This document shows, piece after piece, positions 1 to 8,295 of a DNA stretch of 64,000 bases. The first letter of the stretch is position 1; each line of letters begins with the position of its first letter. The DNA comes from Silvimonas amylolytica (GTDB taxonomy: Bacteria > Pseudomonadota > Gammaproteobacteria > Burkholderiales > Chitinibacteraceae): assembly GCF_014645555.1 (NCBI RefSeq), contig NZ_BMLY01000002.1, forward strand, positions 186,001 to 250,000. The letters are read 5' to 3'. The position numbers were made by a program, and so were the translations under genes. The notes beneath the pieces were generated by a model. That model searched no databases, had not been told where the DNA came from, and saw only the letters and a list, made by a program, of their open reading frames with translations.

Positions 1-108
1 CGCTTTCTACCCACAGGCCGCCCGCTTTTGCTGCATTCGTAATGATCACGGCATACGCTGCGGCTAGAATATCAGTCCATTATCAAATACTTACGGTCTG
101 CACAAGCC

Positions 109-918
109 ATGTCCGAGCCTGTCTTCAATACGCCCGTGTTCATTCAAGAGATCAATGAAATCAGTGTGGATATTGTGGATGCGCCGTTCTTTTATAACGA
201 TGGTGGGCAACCGGCTTATATGCGGCAAGACCAATTGCCGGCGGACGCTCAAATCCTGACTGCGGCCAGGTCGAACCCCGCGCTGGCATTGGGGAATGAA
301 TACGCGGTACCAGAAGTGATCGGGGTGAAGCAGACGCCACCGTGGGGCGTAGAGACGCAACTGGGGTTAACGGGGCAGGAAATTGTGTACCCGCCGATGT
401 GGGCCACGCGGGAGGCGGCAGCGGCGTTTGGCATTACGCTGGTCGAACCTGGCGAGGCGGTAGAAATTACCAGCCCGGTAAAAATCCTGCAGCAGATCCA
501 ATACGACTATGGCGTGTTTGCCGGGCACTGGTCGCCCTATCAGAACACCGGCATGAACCTCTTGAGCGTGGTGTGTACTGATCTGGAACACCATGACTTC
601 CCGCATGTGTTTGCCAGCACAGACCCGCAGTTCCCTTTGGTCATTTCCGTGGGCCGATACTGGCCCAAACAGAACAAAATCCGCGTGGCCGACTTGTGGG
701 TGCCACAGGGTAGTGCGCTGTATATCCCTCCCATGCCAGCGCTATTGGGCGCCGAGTGCATTGATCTGCACAACAACCGCAACTCCGCCCGTGCTTGCTG
801 GGGCGATATTCATCAAAGCACCGTCAGCACCCACACGCTGTTGCAAAACCAGAATGGCTTTTTCTACTGGTACTGGAACGCCAAACCGACGGTCCATAGC
901 CACCTGGTTCATCGTTAA
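109..918 (+). CDS. Hypothetical protein, 269 aa
   Basis: I do not recognise this family. The product is soluble-looking, with no signal peptide or membrane segment. It is rich in aromatic residues and prolines in its second half (for example the run GRYWPKQNK, then FFYWYWNAK near the C-terminus), which suggests a compact beta-rich fold. Two CxxxxH/HH-type stretches (CTDLEHHDF around residue 158) could bind metal, but nothing proves it. The ATG at 109 has no good ribosome binding site, so the start is uncertain. Codon use and the long uninterrupted frame support a real gene. It stands alone, 71 bp before a diguanylate cyclase gene. Confidence 0.7.
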   Translation: MSEPVFNTPVFIQEINEISVDIVDAPFFYNDGGQPAYMRQDQLPADAQILTAARSNPALALGNEYAVPEVIGVKQTPPWGVETQLGLTGQEIVYPPMWATREAAAAFGITLVEPGEAVEITSPVKILQQIQYDYGVFAGHWSPYQNTGMNLLSVVCTDLEHHDFPHVFASTDPQFPLVISVGRYWPKQNKIRVADLWVPQGSALYIPPMPALLGAECIDLHNNRNSARACWGDIHQSTVSTHTLLQNQNGFFYWYWNAKPTVHSHLVHR

Positions 919-989
919 TCGCGCTACTTGCCATCGATAACTCATCAATAGAACGGCCCAAGCCGCTTATTGCTCAGGGAAAACACACT

Positions 990-1931
990 ATGTCAGACCT
1001 TCAGGATCTTCAAAGCGACAGCGCGGTTTACAAGACCTTGCTGGAATCCACCCAGGCCATCCCCTGGAAAATCGACTGGGCGAGCATGAAGTTTGCCTAC
1101 ATCGGCCCGCAGATTGAGCCTTTGCTGGGCTGGAGCCAGGAAAGCTGGGTATCCGCCGAAGACTGGGCTATGCGTATCCACCCGGATGACCGCGACTACG
1201 TGGTCAACTTTTGTATTTCGCAATCCAAACTGGGTGTGGACCATGAAGCCGACTATCGCGCGCTGACCAAAGACAATGGTTATGTGTGGATTCGCGACGT
1301 GGTACACGTGGTACGGGGCGAGAACGGGGAAGCTGAGTCACTGATTGGTTTTATGTTCGACATTAGCGAACGCAAAAAAACCGAAGAAAAGCTGATCAGC
1401 CTGCAACGTGAACTTGAAGCGCTCTCCTTCAAAGATGGCCTGACCGGCATTGCCAACCGTCGACGTTTTGATGCCAGCCTGGAAGTGGAATGGGGTAATG
1501 CCCAACGCAGCGGCCAGCCACTGAGCCTGATCGTGCTCGATATAGACTTCTTCAAGCAGTTCAACGATGTGTACGGTCACATTGTTGGCGATAAATGTCT
1601 GACCAATGTGGCGCAGACACTGGCTCTGGCCATTGCGGGCCCGCGTGACATCGCCGCCCGGTTTGGGGGCGAGGAGTTTGTAATCCTGCTGCCAGAAACC
1701 GACGCCAACGGTGCGCGTGAAGTGGCCGAGCGTTGCGAGCGCTTGATTGAAAAACTGAAGATCACGCATGAGAAATCTGGCGGCAGCGGCTTTGTGACCG
1801 TCAGCATGGGTGTAGGCACCATCACCCCGGCTGATGGCCAGACAGCGACCGATTTTGTGCAGGCGGTAGACAAATTGCTGTACACCGCCAAGCAAAATGG
1901 CCGCAACCGGATCGAAGCCGCCCAGCTGTAA
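990..1931 (+). CDS. PAS domain-containing diguanylate cyclase (GGDEF)
   Basis: The product would condense two GTP into cyclic di-GMP. Residues about 15-125 form a PAS sensor domain ending in the usual DISERK connector, followed by a short coiled coil (about 130-145) and a GGDEF domain (about 146-310) with the active-site motif GGEEF at 226-230 and the nucleotide-binding stretch DIDFFKQFND. At the position of the allosteric I-site (RxxD, just before the active site) it reads GPRD, so product inhibition through that site is probably absent. There are no membrane segments, so the sensor is cytoplasmic. The ligand is unknown. The family call is firm. Confidence 0.93.
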   Translation: MSDLQDLQSDSAVYKTLLESTQAIPWKIDWASMKFAYIGPQIEPLLGWSQESWVSAEDWAMRIHPDDRDYVVNFCISQSKLGVDHEADYRALTKDNGYVWIRDVVHVVRGENGEAESLIGFMFDISERKKTEEKLISLQRELEALSFKDGLTGIANRRRFDASLEVEWGNAQRSGQPLSLIVLDIDFFKQFNDVYGHIVGDKCLTNVAQTLALAIAGPRDIAARFGGEEFVILLPETDANGAREVAERCERLIEKLKITHEKSGGSGFVTVSMGVGTITPADGQTATDFVQAVDKLLYTAKQNGRNRIEAAQL

Positions 1932-2083
1932 CCAGCGCAACACCAACGCGCGAGCGGGCCGGATGACCCGCCAGCCACGCGTTGACATCGGCATAGTCCA
2001 CCCTCAGGATATGAAAACGTTTGCATGATCAAGGCCCTGCGTCTGTTTGAGCAGGCCTGGATCAGCAGCAATACCCACTGATT

Positions 2084-2118
2084 TTTGCCTGGTATTAAAC
2101 AAAACAGAGCCAGGCAAA
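2084..2118. repeat. Inverted repeat upstream of the chitinase gene
   Basis: A 9-bp perfect inverted repeat, TTTGCCTGG (2084-2092) and CCAGGCAAA (2110-2118), is separated by 17 bp. It lies about 105 bp before the chitinase start. It could be an operator for a regulator of chitin use or a weak hairpin; no poly-T follows it. Confidence 0.3.
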
Positions 2119-2222
2119 TGCGGGACAACGCGGTCCGTAACGGGTCACGGGCAGAGCGGGTTTCGCGCGGGGGGGTTGTTGCGCAGACGGGTTAAATATT
2201 CTTCCAAGGATGGAGACTTGTC

Positions 2223-3725
2223 ATGAGAAACACCCTGTTCCCGCGCCGGCTTGCCGTCAGCGCGGCGCTAGCGCTTTTGCCTGTTGCGGCCTTTGCCGCC
2301 TACCCGGCCTGGCAAGCCGATACGTACTATGCCGCGGGCACGATCGTGGTCTACAACGGCCACGATTACAAAGCGGTGGTCAGCCAGACCGACTACAGCG
2401 GTACCGGCTGGAACCCGACCGTGGCCGCGTTGTGGACTGATCTGGGCGCAGATACGGGCGGTACGCCAACGCCTGCACCCACGCCAGTTCCCACTCCAAC
2501 TCCCACCCCGGCACCAACGCCCGCGCCGACGCCGGTACCCACTCCGGCACCAACACCAGCGCCGACGCCCTCTTCAGGCTGCTATGCAGCATGGAACAGC
2601 AGCACGGCCTACACGACTGGTGCGCAGGTTAGCTACAACGGTGTCAACTATCAGGCCGCCTACTGGACGCAGGGTAATAATCCTTCTACTTCTAGTGGTG
2701 CGGCAGGTAGTGGTCAACCATGGACAGTGATTGGCAACTGCGGCGGCAGCACACCAACGCCAACGCCCACCCCGACTCCAACACCCACGCCAACGCCAAC
2801 GCCGGCACCTACCCCGTCATCGGGCGGTTATCGCTTTGCGCCGTATGTCGATGTCAGTGGCAGCTTTGATCCGATTGGTTGGTCACAAGCCACCGGCCAG
2901 AAATACCTCACGCTGGCATTCTTCAACAGTAGTGGCGGTTGTGCTGGCCAGTGGCCGATCGACAGCGCCACGATCCTCTCCAAAACGCAGGGCCTGCAAG
3001 CTTTGGGCGGCAATGTGATCCTGTCTTCCGGTGGCTGGAATGCGCTGGATATCGCCCGTCAGTGTTCCACGCCGGCGGCTGTGGCAGCGGTGTATCAGGC
3101 CGAACTGGATCGCCTTGGCACCACGCACCTGGATCTGGATTCAGAAGCCGGCGACCAACAGAACAACCTGGACCCGACCGTGGTGGATCGTCGCAGCGCT
3201 GCGGTGAAGATTCTGCAAGACACCTACGCCGCGCGCGGCCAGACGCTGACCGTGTCGTTCACCCTGGCGGTGAACCCGGTCAATGGCATTCCGTCCGACA
3301 GCTTCTACGCGCTGCAATCGGCGGTGAATGCGGGTGCACGCATCGATCTGGTCAACCTGATGACCATGGATTACTACGATGGCGGTGCATCGTCCGGTCA
3401 GATGGGCGCGCGATCCAACGCGGCGCTGCAACTGGCGTTCAACCAGATCAAGGCCCTGTTGCCCGGCAAGACCACGGCACAGTACTGGGCCATGATCGGC
3501 GGCACGGCGATGATCGGGCAGAACGATGATTCGACCGAAGTGTTCACGCTGGCTGATGCACAAACCATGCTGAACTTTGCCAGACAAAATGGCATGGGCC
3601 GACTGGCATTCTGGTCGCTAGGTCGTGACAACGGTAATTGCGCGGGCAGTACGACCGCCAACTGGCAATGCAGCGGTATCTCGCAAAGCCTGTGGAGTTT
3701 CTCCAACATCTTTGGCGGGTTCTGA
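2223..3725 (+). CDS. Secreted GH18 chitinase with two CBM5/12 chitin-binding modules
   Basis: An endochitinase-type enzyme, hydrolysing beta-1,4-N-acetylglucosamine chains outside the cell. The order is: Sec signal peptide (1 to about 25, ending AAFA), CBM5/12 module (about 27-77), Pro-Thr linker (about 79-117), second CBM5/12 (about 119-173), second Pro-Thr linker (about 177-198), GH18 barrel (about 203-500). The catalytic signature DxDxE is present as D304, D306 and E308, with E308 the expected acid/base, and the SxGG substrate motif is at 269-271. A good ribosome binding site (AAGGATGGAGA) precedes the ATG. The catalytic domain resembles the bacterial chitinase D/C type. A strong terminator follows immediately, so it is monocistronic. 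Confidence 0.95.
   Translation: MRNTLFPRRLAVSAALALLPVAAFAAYPAWQADTYYAAGTIVVYNGHDYKAVVSQTDYSGTGWNPTVAALWTDLGADTGGTPTPAPTPVPTPTPTPAPTPAPTPVPTPAPTPAPTPSSGCYAAWNSSTAYTTGAQVSYNGVNYQAAYWTQGNNPSTSSGAAGSGQPWTVIGNCGGSTPTPTPTPTPTPTPTPTPAPTPSSGGYRFAPYVDVSGSFDPIGWSQATGQKYLTLAFFNSSGGCAGQWPIDSATILSKTQGLQALGGNVILSSGGWNALDIARQCSTPAAVAAVYQAELDRLGTTHLDLDSEAGDQQNNLDPTVVDRRSAAVKILQDTYAARGQTLTVSFTLAVNPVNGIPSDSFYALQSAVNAGARIDLVNLMTMDYYDGGASSGQMGARSNAALQLAFNQIKALLPGKTTAQYWAMIGGTAMIGQNDDSTEVFTLADAQTMLNFARQNGMGRLAFWSLGRDNGNCAGSTTANWQCSGISQSLWSFSNIFGGF
2459..2573 (+). repeat. Low-complexity repeat encoding the first Pro-Thr linker
   Basis: Short degenerate units of the type ACNCCNGCNCCN encode alternating TP/AP/VP linker residues of the chitinase. 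A second such tract (about 2750-2818) encodes the linker before the GH18 domain. Such tracts can expand and contract by slippage; here both keep the frame. Confidence 0.7.
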
Positions 3726-3756
3726 TCACCGTCTGGATCAGTCATGAAGCAATGAA

Positions 3757-3785
3757 AAGGGCACCTTTGGAGGTGCCCTTTTTTT
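3757..3785 (+). terminator. Rho-independent terminator after the chitinase gene
   Basis: Near-perfect stem AAGGGCACCT / AGGTGCCCTT with a TTGG loop, followed by an uninterrupted T run. It lies 32 bp after the chitinase stop codon, just before the convergent gene at 3802. Confidence 0.9.
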
Positions 3786-3801
3786 GTTCACGCTGCCCGG
3801 A

Positions 3802-4449
3802 TCAGGCATTTGCCTTGCCGCCCGGCCGCTTCACCACACGGATCTTGCCACTGGTACCGCCACCGCAAAAAAAGCGATCGGACCCGTTGGATTCCAACCC
3901 GGATACCCCCGTGCCCATGGGCATTTCCAGGGTTTCCAGTACTTTGCCGGTTTGCGCATCAATGTGATTCAGGCCGCTTTCCTCGCCTTCCCAGGTACCA
4001 TGCCACAACTCGCCATCGACCCAGGTCACGCCCGTAACAAAGCGATTGGTTTCCAGCGTCTTTAGTACCTTGCCGGTCTCAGGATCAATCTGATGGATTT
4101 TGCGATCGCGGTACACGCCCACCCACAGGGAGCCCTCGGCCCAGGCCATGCCCGAGTCCCCGCCATCGCCCGGTGCCGGAATACTTTTGATCACCTGGCC
4201 CGTTTGCGGGTCGATCTTCTTGATGTGTTTTTCGGCAATCTGGTAAAGATGATGCCCATCAAACGCCGTGCCAGCATCGGCCGGAGTTGGCACCGCGCGT
4301 ATGGTTTTGCCCGTTGAGATATCCAGTGCGTTCACCTGATTACCGCTGGCAAACCAGACTTGCTGGCCATCCCAAGTGACACCGTGAATGGCGGGATTGC
4401 CCTCAAAGGGGCCGTATTCCTGAATGATTTCTGCTTTGGCGTGTTTCAT
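3802..4449 (-). CDS. Vgb-like beta-propeller repeat protein
   Basis: The protein is built of about five repeats of roughly 40 residues with the pattern IDPxTGKVLKTL followed by a G-[IV]-[TA]-W turn (for example around residues 78-90, 122-134 and 166-178). This is the pattern of PQQ/YVTN/Vgb-type beta-propellers and of the glutaminyl-cyclase-like propeller family. There is no signal peptide, so it probably stays in the cytoplasm. No catalytic residues can be assigned and the substrate or partner is unknown. The start is supported by a GGAG motif upstream of the ATG. It is convergent with the chitinase gene and lies downstream of the regulator at 4486-5706 on the same strand. Confidence 0.75.
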   Translation of the reverse strand: MKHAKAEIIQEYGPFEGNPAIHGVTWDGQQVWFASGNQVNALDISTGKTIRAVPTPADAGTAFDGHHLYQIAEKHIKKIDPQTGQVIKSIPAPGDGGDSGMAWAEGSLWVGVYRDRKIHQIDPETGKVLKTLETNRFVTGVTWVDGELWHGTWEGEESGLNHIDAQTGKVLETLEMPMGTGVSGLESNGSDRFFCGGGTSGKIRVVKRPGGKANA

Positions 4450-4485
4450 CCGCGCTGCTCCGTGTCATGGATTGACGCCTTTATG

Positions 4486-5706
4486 TTAGCCATCGGCAAA
4501 CGGGGCCGGGAGTAACAAGGTCGTCGCGAATCCGGGCATGGGCGGATTGAGCCAGCGGCGCGCCCTGCCCTGCCCGAAATACTGCACTTTGCCCGTTTCA
4601 TTCAGTGTATCCAGCGCCCGTTGAACGGTACGCTGACTAGTGCCCAGCGCCAGCGCCAGGGCTGAACTGGACCACGACTCGCCATCCGCCAGCAGCGCCA
4701 GCACTGCGGCATTGGCGTCTTCCACGATCGGTGCCAGCACCGCCACCTCCTGGGTATAGCGCGGCACCAGCACAAAACCACGACGGGTGGCCTGGATGTC
4801 CGCTGCCGGATGCAGCAATTTGCGCAGCCGGCCCATTTCCACCCTTAGCCGTGCGCGATGGGTGTCGTCTGGGTGGCGAATGCGGAATGCGCGGGCAATC
4901 AGTTCATCCCGCGCGGCATCCGCCGGCCAGGCTTCACCCAGCGTACGCATCAGTACAAACAAGATGGGGCGCGTGGCCAGACTGATGGCGTGGGTGGCAT
5001 CCCGCACCGTGTTGCGGCAGGCATCCACGATAAGAACTGGTGTTTTTTGCAACGTTTCAATCTCGTCCAGCCTGAGGGTTTGCGACTGGCCCTGCGTAAT
5101 CAGCCGTGCAGCCGGTGCATCCAGCAAACGGGCAGCCGCGGCGATTTCTGTCATCAGCGCACCAATGCGCGCCTGGGCTGCTGCCTGGGCGGCGTTGGCC
5201 AGCGCTATCCGTGCCGCGCTGCTTTGCAGGCGGCGCATGGCAATGCCGGATTCAATCAGTCCATGCACCGCACGTAGCGAGGGTGGCAACGTGTTGGCAT
5301 CCACGGTCATCAGGATGCGCTCGGCTTCCGGCAATCGGCCCAGCAATAGTAATCGGCGCAACATCACAAACTGAGCGTGGGCCGCATTGAAGCGATCACC
5401 CTGCGCGCCCAGCGCAAGCTGCGCCGACTCCAGCGCTTTGGTCGGCCAGGTCAGATCACGCACGGCCAGAGCGATCTCGGCCTCTGCCACAACGCAACGC
5501 GCACGGGAAACCGCCTCTTTCGGGCCGAAACCCTGCGCGGCGCGGCGCAATAACTGGCGGGCACGCGGCAGATCGCCCAATTGGGCCATGGCAATGCCGC
5601 GCAATGCCAGTGCGGGCGGATCTTCACGGAGCGCAACGCGGTTGAGTGCGCCCAGTGCATCGCCCGTGGCCAGCGCACGCGCCGCCGCTGTGATCAGCGA
5701 ATCCAT
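4486..5706 (-). CDS. Winged-helix transcriptional regulator with helical-repeat domain
   Basis: A 406-residue protein. The first ~180 residues are Ala/Leu-rich helical pairs resembling TPR repeats. The middle holds a transcription-factor-like domain (around 235-320) with LRVEMGRLRKLL, a pattern seen in winged-helix C-terminal effector domains. The last ~80 residues form a helix-turn-helix (ALALGTSQRTVQRALDTL). It is divergent from the DUF899 gene with about 125 bp between the two starts, the usual place for a regulator of its neighbour. I chose the ATG at 5706; an upstream TTG at 5751 would add 15 residues. Its ligand is unknown. Confidence 0.75.
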   Translation of the reverse strand: MDSLITAAARALATGDALGALNRVALREDPPALALRGIAMAQLGDLPRARQLLRRAAQGFGPKEAVSRARCVVAEAEIALAVRDLTWPTKALESAQLALGAQGDRFNAAHAQFVMLRRLLLLGRLPEAERILMTVDANTLPPSLRAVHGLIESGIAMRRLQSSAARIALANAAQAAAQARIGALMTEIAAAARLLDAPAARLITQGQSQTLRLDEIETLQKTPVLIVDACRNTVRDATHAISLATRPILFVLMRTLGEAWPADAARDELIARAFRIRHPDDTHRARLRVEMGRLRKLLHPAADIQATRRGFVLVPRYTQEVAVLAPIVEDANAAVLALLADGESWSSSALALALGTSQRTVQRALDTLNETGKVQYFGQGRARRWLNPPMPGFATTLLLPAPFADG

Positions 5707-5831
5707 GCGCTCAATCCGAATCCCGCCACACTTGTCACTCTCGCCTCCCAAGCCCTGACGCCTAGTCTAGCAAACAGCAAGACAGCGATTGCGGCAAGCC
5801 CGCCGCAACGTACATCCACGGAGAAACGATC

Positions 5832-6629
5832 ATGACCACGCATCAAACCGGTACCCGGGAAGAATGGCTGGCAGCACGCTTGAAGCTGCTAGCGGCAGAG
5901 AAAGAACACACCCACCGCAGCGACGAACTGGCGCAACAACGCCGGGCGCTGCCCTGGGTGCGCGTCGACAAAGACTACCGCTTTGCCACAGAAAAAGGCG
6001 AAGCCACCTTGTCTGACCTGTTCGACGGCCGCACGCAACTGATGGTGTACCACTTTATGTACGGGCCGGACTACACGGCCGGTTGTCCGTCGTGCTCTTC
6101 GATTGCCGATGGCTTTAACGGTATTGCCGTGCACCTGGCCAATCACGACATCACCCTGACAGCGATCTCCCGCGCGCCGTTGCTCAAGCTGCTGGCGTAT
6201 CGCAAGCGCATGGGTTGGACTTTCCCCTGGGCCTCTGCCCATGGCGGCGAATTCAACTATGACTACAACGCCGCGTTCACCGAAGAACAGCAGCAACAAA
6301 AGGGCATTGAGTACAACTACCAGCGTGAAGAACCCACCGGCCAGCCGCGGCTGTCAAAATCCATGCCGGCGTGGGATCAGCCCGACGGCATGAGCCCGGT
6401 TGCACAGATTGCCGCAGGCGTGGGTACGGATGTCCCCACCTTCACGCGTGAGCGCCCTGGGGTGAGTACGTTCATCAAGGAAAACGGCGTGATCTATCAC
6501 ACCTATTCTGCCTACGCCCGTGGTCTGGATGGCCTGTGGGGCATGTACCAGTGGCTGGATCGCGCACCGCTGGGCCGCAACGAAAACAGTGTGTGGTGGC
6601 GCCGTCATGACGAGTACGCTGCAGCCTGA
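5832..6629 (+). CDS. DUF899 family thioredoxin-like protein
   Basis: This matches the DUF899 family of predicted thioredoxin-fold proteins. The N-terminal half carries ELAQQRRALPWVRVDKDY and the hallmark YHFMYGPDYTAGCPSCSS with a CxxC pair (about residues 84-87). The C-terminal part has YHTYSAYARGLD, also typical. The function is not established; a redox or detoxification role is inferred from the fold. The ATG has GGAGAAACGATC upstream. The stop overlaps the start of the next gene by 23 bp, and the pair DUF899-DUF2182 recurs in many genomes, so the two are probably co-transcribed under the divergent regulator. Confidence 0.9.
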   Translation: MTTHQTGTREEWLAARLKLLAAEKEHTHRSDELAQQRRALPWVRVDKDYRFATEKGEATLSDLFDGRTQLMVYHFMYGPDYTAGCPSCSSIADGFNGIAVHLANHDITLTAISRAPLLKLLAYRKRMGWTFPWASAHGGEFNYDYNAAFTEEQQQQKGIEYNYQREEPTGQPRLSKSMPAWDQPDGMSPVAQIAAGVGTDVPTFTRERPGVSTFIKENGVIYHTYSAYARGLDGLWGMYQWLDRAPLGRNENSVWWRRHDEYAAA

Positions 6630-7449
6630 GCGCACCGTGATGCAGGCTGACGGAGAGCACCACACCCGGCCCTCCGCCAGCCTGACAACACGCATCGCCT
6701 TCTTTGGCACGATCGCCCTGCTCTGCGCGCTCGCCTGGGGCATCACGGCCCGGCTCGAAACGCCCATGGCGGCCATGAGCGGCATGCCCATGGCCGGTGG
6801 CTGGAGCATGTCGATGATGTGGATGCGCATGCCCGGCCAGACGTGGGCTGGTGCCGTCACAGCCTTCATGGCCATGTGGCTGGCAATGATGGCAGGCATG
6901 ATGCTGCCGGTACTGGCACCGGCACTGTGGCAACAACACCGCACACTGGCCGGCAGCAACGGCCTGCGCAAGGTGTGGCTAAATCTGGTGACGGGCAGCG
7001 GGTATTTTCTGGTCTGGGCAATCGCCGGGTTGCTGATCTGGATAATCGGGCGGGAACTGGCTGATCTGGCCATGCAACACCCGCCGCTGGCACGCCACGT
7101 ACCGCTGCTGGCAGGCAGCATGATCCTGGTTGCTGGTCTGGCCCAGTTCAGCCCCCACAAAATGAAGCTGTTAGTGCGTTGCCACCACAGTTCATGTCAC
7201 ACACCGTGCGCAAGAAACACGCGCATTGCCTGGTGGCAGGGCATCCGGCATGGGTGGTCTTGCAATCTGTGCTGTGCCAACCTGACGCTGGTACTACTGG
7301 TCTGCGGCATGATGGACTGGACGGTAATGTCAGGCGTGACAGGGGCAATCCTGATGGAGCGCTGGAGCGTGCATGCCTGGTCAGTGCGCGGGATTGGCGT
7401 GCTGCTGCTGGGCGCGGGGCTATGGCTGGTGATGCACGTAGGCAGGTAG
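6607..7449 (+). CDS. DUF2182 predicted metal-binding integral membrane protein
   Basis: About 280 residues with six or so membrane helices. It has a strikingly Met-rich N-terminal part (residues ~45-100, with MSMMWMRMPG and MAMWLAMMAGMMLP) and a Cys/His cluster in a loop (CHHSSCHTPC, then CNLCC) that could coordinate copper or another soft metal. This matches the DUF2182/COG5486 family, described as predicted metal-binding membrane proteins. The start at 6607 lies inside the end of the DUF899 gene, consistent with translational coupling; an ATG at 6640 is an alternative. A metal-handling role is inference. Confidence 0.85.
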   Translation: MTSTLQPERTVMQADGEHHTRPSASLTTRIAFFGTIALLCALAWGITARLETPMAAMSGMPMAGGWSMSMMWMRMPGQTWAGAVTAFMAMWLAMMAGMMLPVLAPALWQQHRTLAGSNGLRKVWLNLVTGSGYFLVWAIAGLLIWIIGRELADLAMQHPPLARHVPLLAGSMILVAGLAQFSPHKMKLLVRCHHSSCHTPCARNTRIAWWQGIRHGWSCNLCCANLTLVLLVCGMMDWTVMSGVTGAILMERWSVHAWSVRGIGVLLLGAGLWLVMHVGR

Positions 7450-7472
7450 GTTGGTCAGCGGCATTGCCAGTT

Positions 7473-8216
7473 ATGCTGCATTACAGCAGGATGTGGTCGG
7501 TTTTATCGCTCCAGGGACTGTACTGCTTGACCGACCACCTCTTGCTCGCTGCCATCCAGGCTGCGCAATTCAATGCAGATGGCTTTGCCTGCATTAAAAA
7601 CGTACTGACTCCCGCGCAATGCGACGGGCTGGCCGAGCTTGCCGGGCCGCTATCCGGGGCGGGCGAGCGCAGCCTGCTCAAAGCCCCCTGGTGTGCCGAC
7701 GTAGCCCGTTTGCTGCGGGAACACTTACCCGACTTCATTCCCGCTGATCACGTTGCCGTGCAGTGCACGTTGTTTGAAAAAACTGCACAGAAAAACTGGC
7801 TCGTTGCCGTGCATCAAGACCTGAGTATTCCCGTCGCCCGCCGGATAGATCACCCCTGGCTTGGCGGCTGGTCTGAAAAGGAAGGCACGATCTTTGTGCA
7901 GCCACCATCCAGAGTACTGGCACAAATGGTCGCGGTGCGGCTGCATCTGGATGACTGCCTGGAGGCCGACGGGCCACTGCGGTTGGTACCCGGGACGCAC
8001 CAGCGCGGGCGCATTGATCAGGCTACTGCGGTTGAATTACGCAGATCACTGGGGGAAACCGTCTGCGTAGCCCATGCCGGAGATGTACTCATCATGCGGC
8101 CGCTGGCATTGCACTCGTCATCCCGCAATACCGGCACCAGCCGCCGGCGCGTGCTGCACTTTGTGTACGGGCCACCCACGCTACCCCTCGGACTGACGTG
8201 GCATGAGGCGGTGTGA
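7473..8216 (+). CDS. Phytanoyl-CoA dioxygenase (PhyH) family protein
   Basis: A 247-residue Fe(II)/2-oxoglutarate dioxygenase-like protein. The metal-binding HxD is visible at H114-D116 (VAVHQDLS), the distal histidine at H214 (LALHSSS), and an arginine-rich strand after it (SRRRVLHF) can hold 2-oxoglutarate. The segment DGPLRLVPGTHQRG is typical of PhyH proteins. The substrate is unknown. It begins 23 bp after the DUF2182 gene and might be read through from it. The ATG has only a weak ribosome binding site and a second ATG lies at 7491. Confidence 0.85.
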   Translation: MLHYSRMWSVLSLQGLYCLTDHLLLAAIQAAQFNADGFACIKNVLTPAQCDGLAELAGPLSGAGERSLLKAPWCADVARLLREHLPDFIPADHVAVQCTLFEKTAQKNWLVAVHQDLSIPVARRIDHPWLGGWSEKEGTIFVQPPSRVLAQMVAVRLHLDDCLEADGPLRLVPGTHQRGRIDQATAVELRRSLGETVCVAHAGDVLIMRPLALHSSSRNTGTSRRRVLHFVYGPPTLPLGLTWHEAV

Positions 8217-8295
8217 ACACACTGACCACGGAAACGATGGTGCTTGATACGCAAACGTTGCTGTTTTTCTGCAGGCGAACCAACCGGTAAACCGA

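Noticed and set aside
2459-2818. Short repeated units resembling a repeat array
   Set aside because: They are in-frame Pro/Thr linker codons of the chitinase, without spacers or dyad repeats, so not CRISPR or a mobile repeat.
7179-7472. N-terminal extension of the PhyH-like frame
   Set aside because: It lies inside the DUF2182 coding sequence in another frame and lacks similarity to the dioxygenase family.
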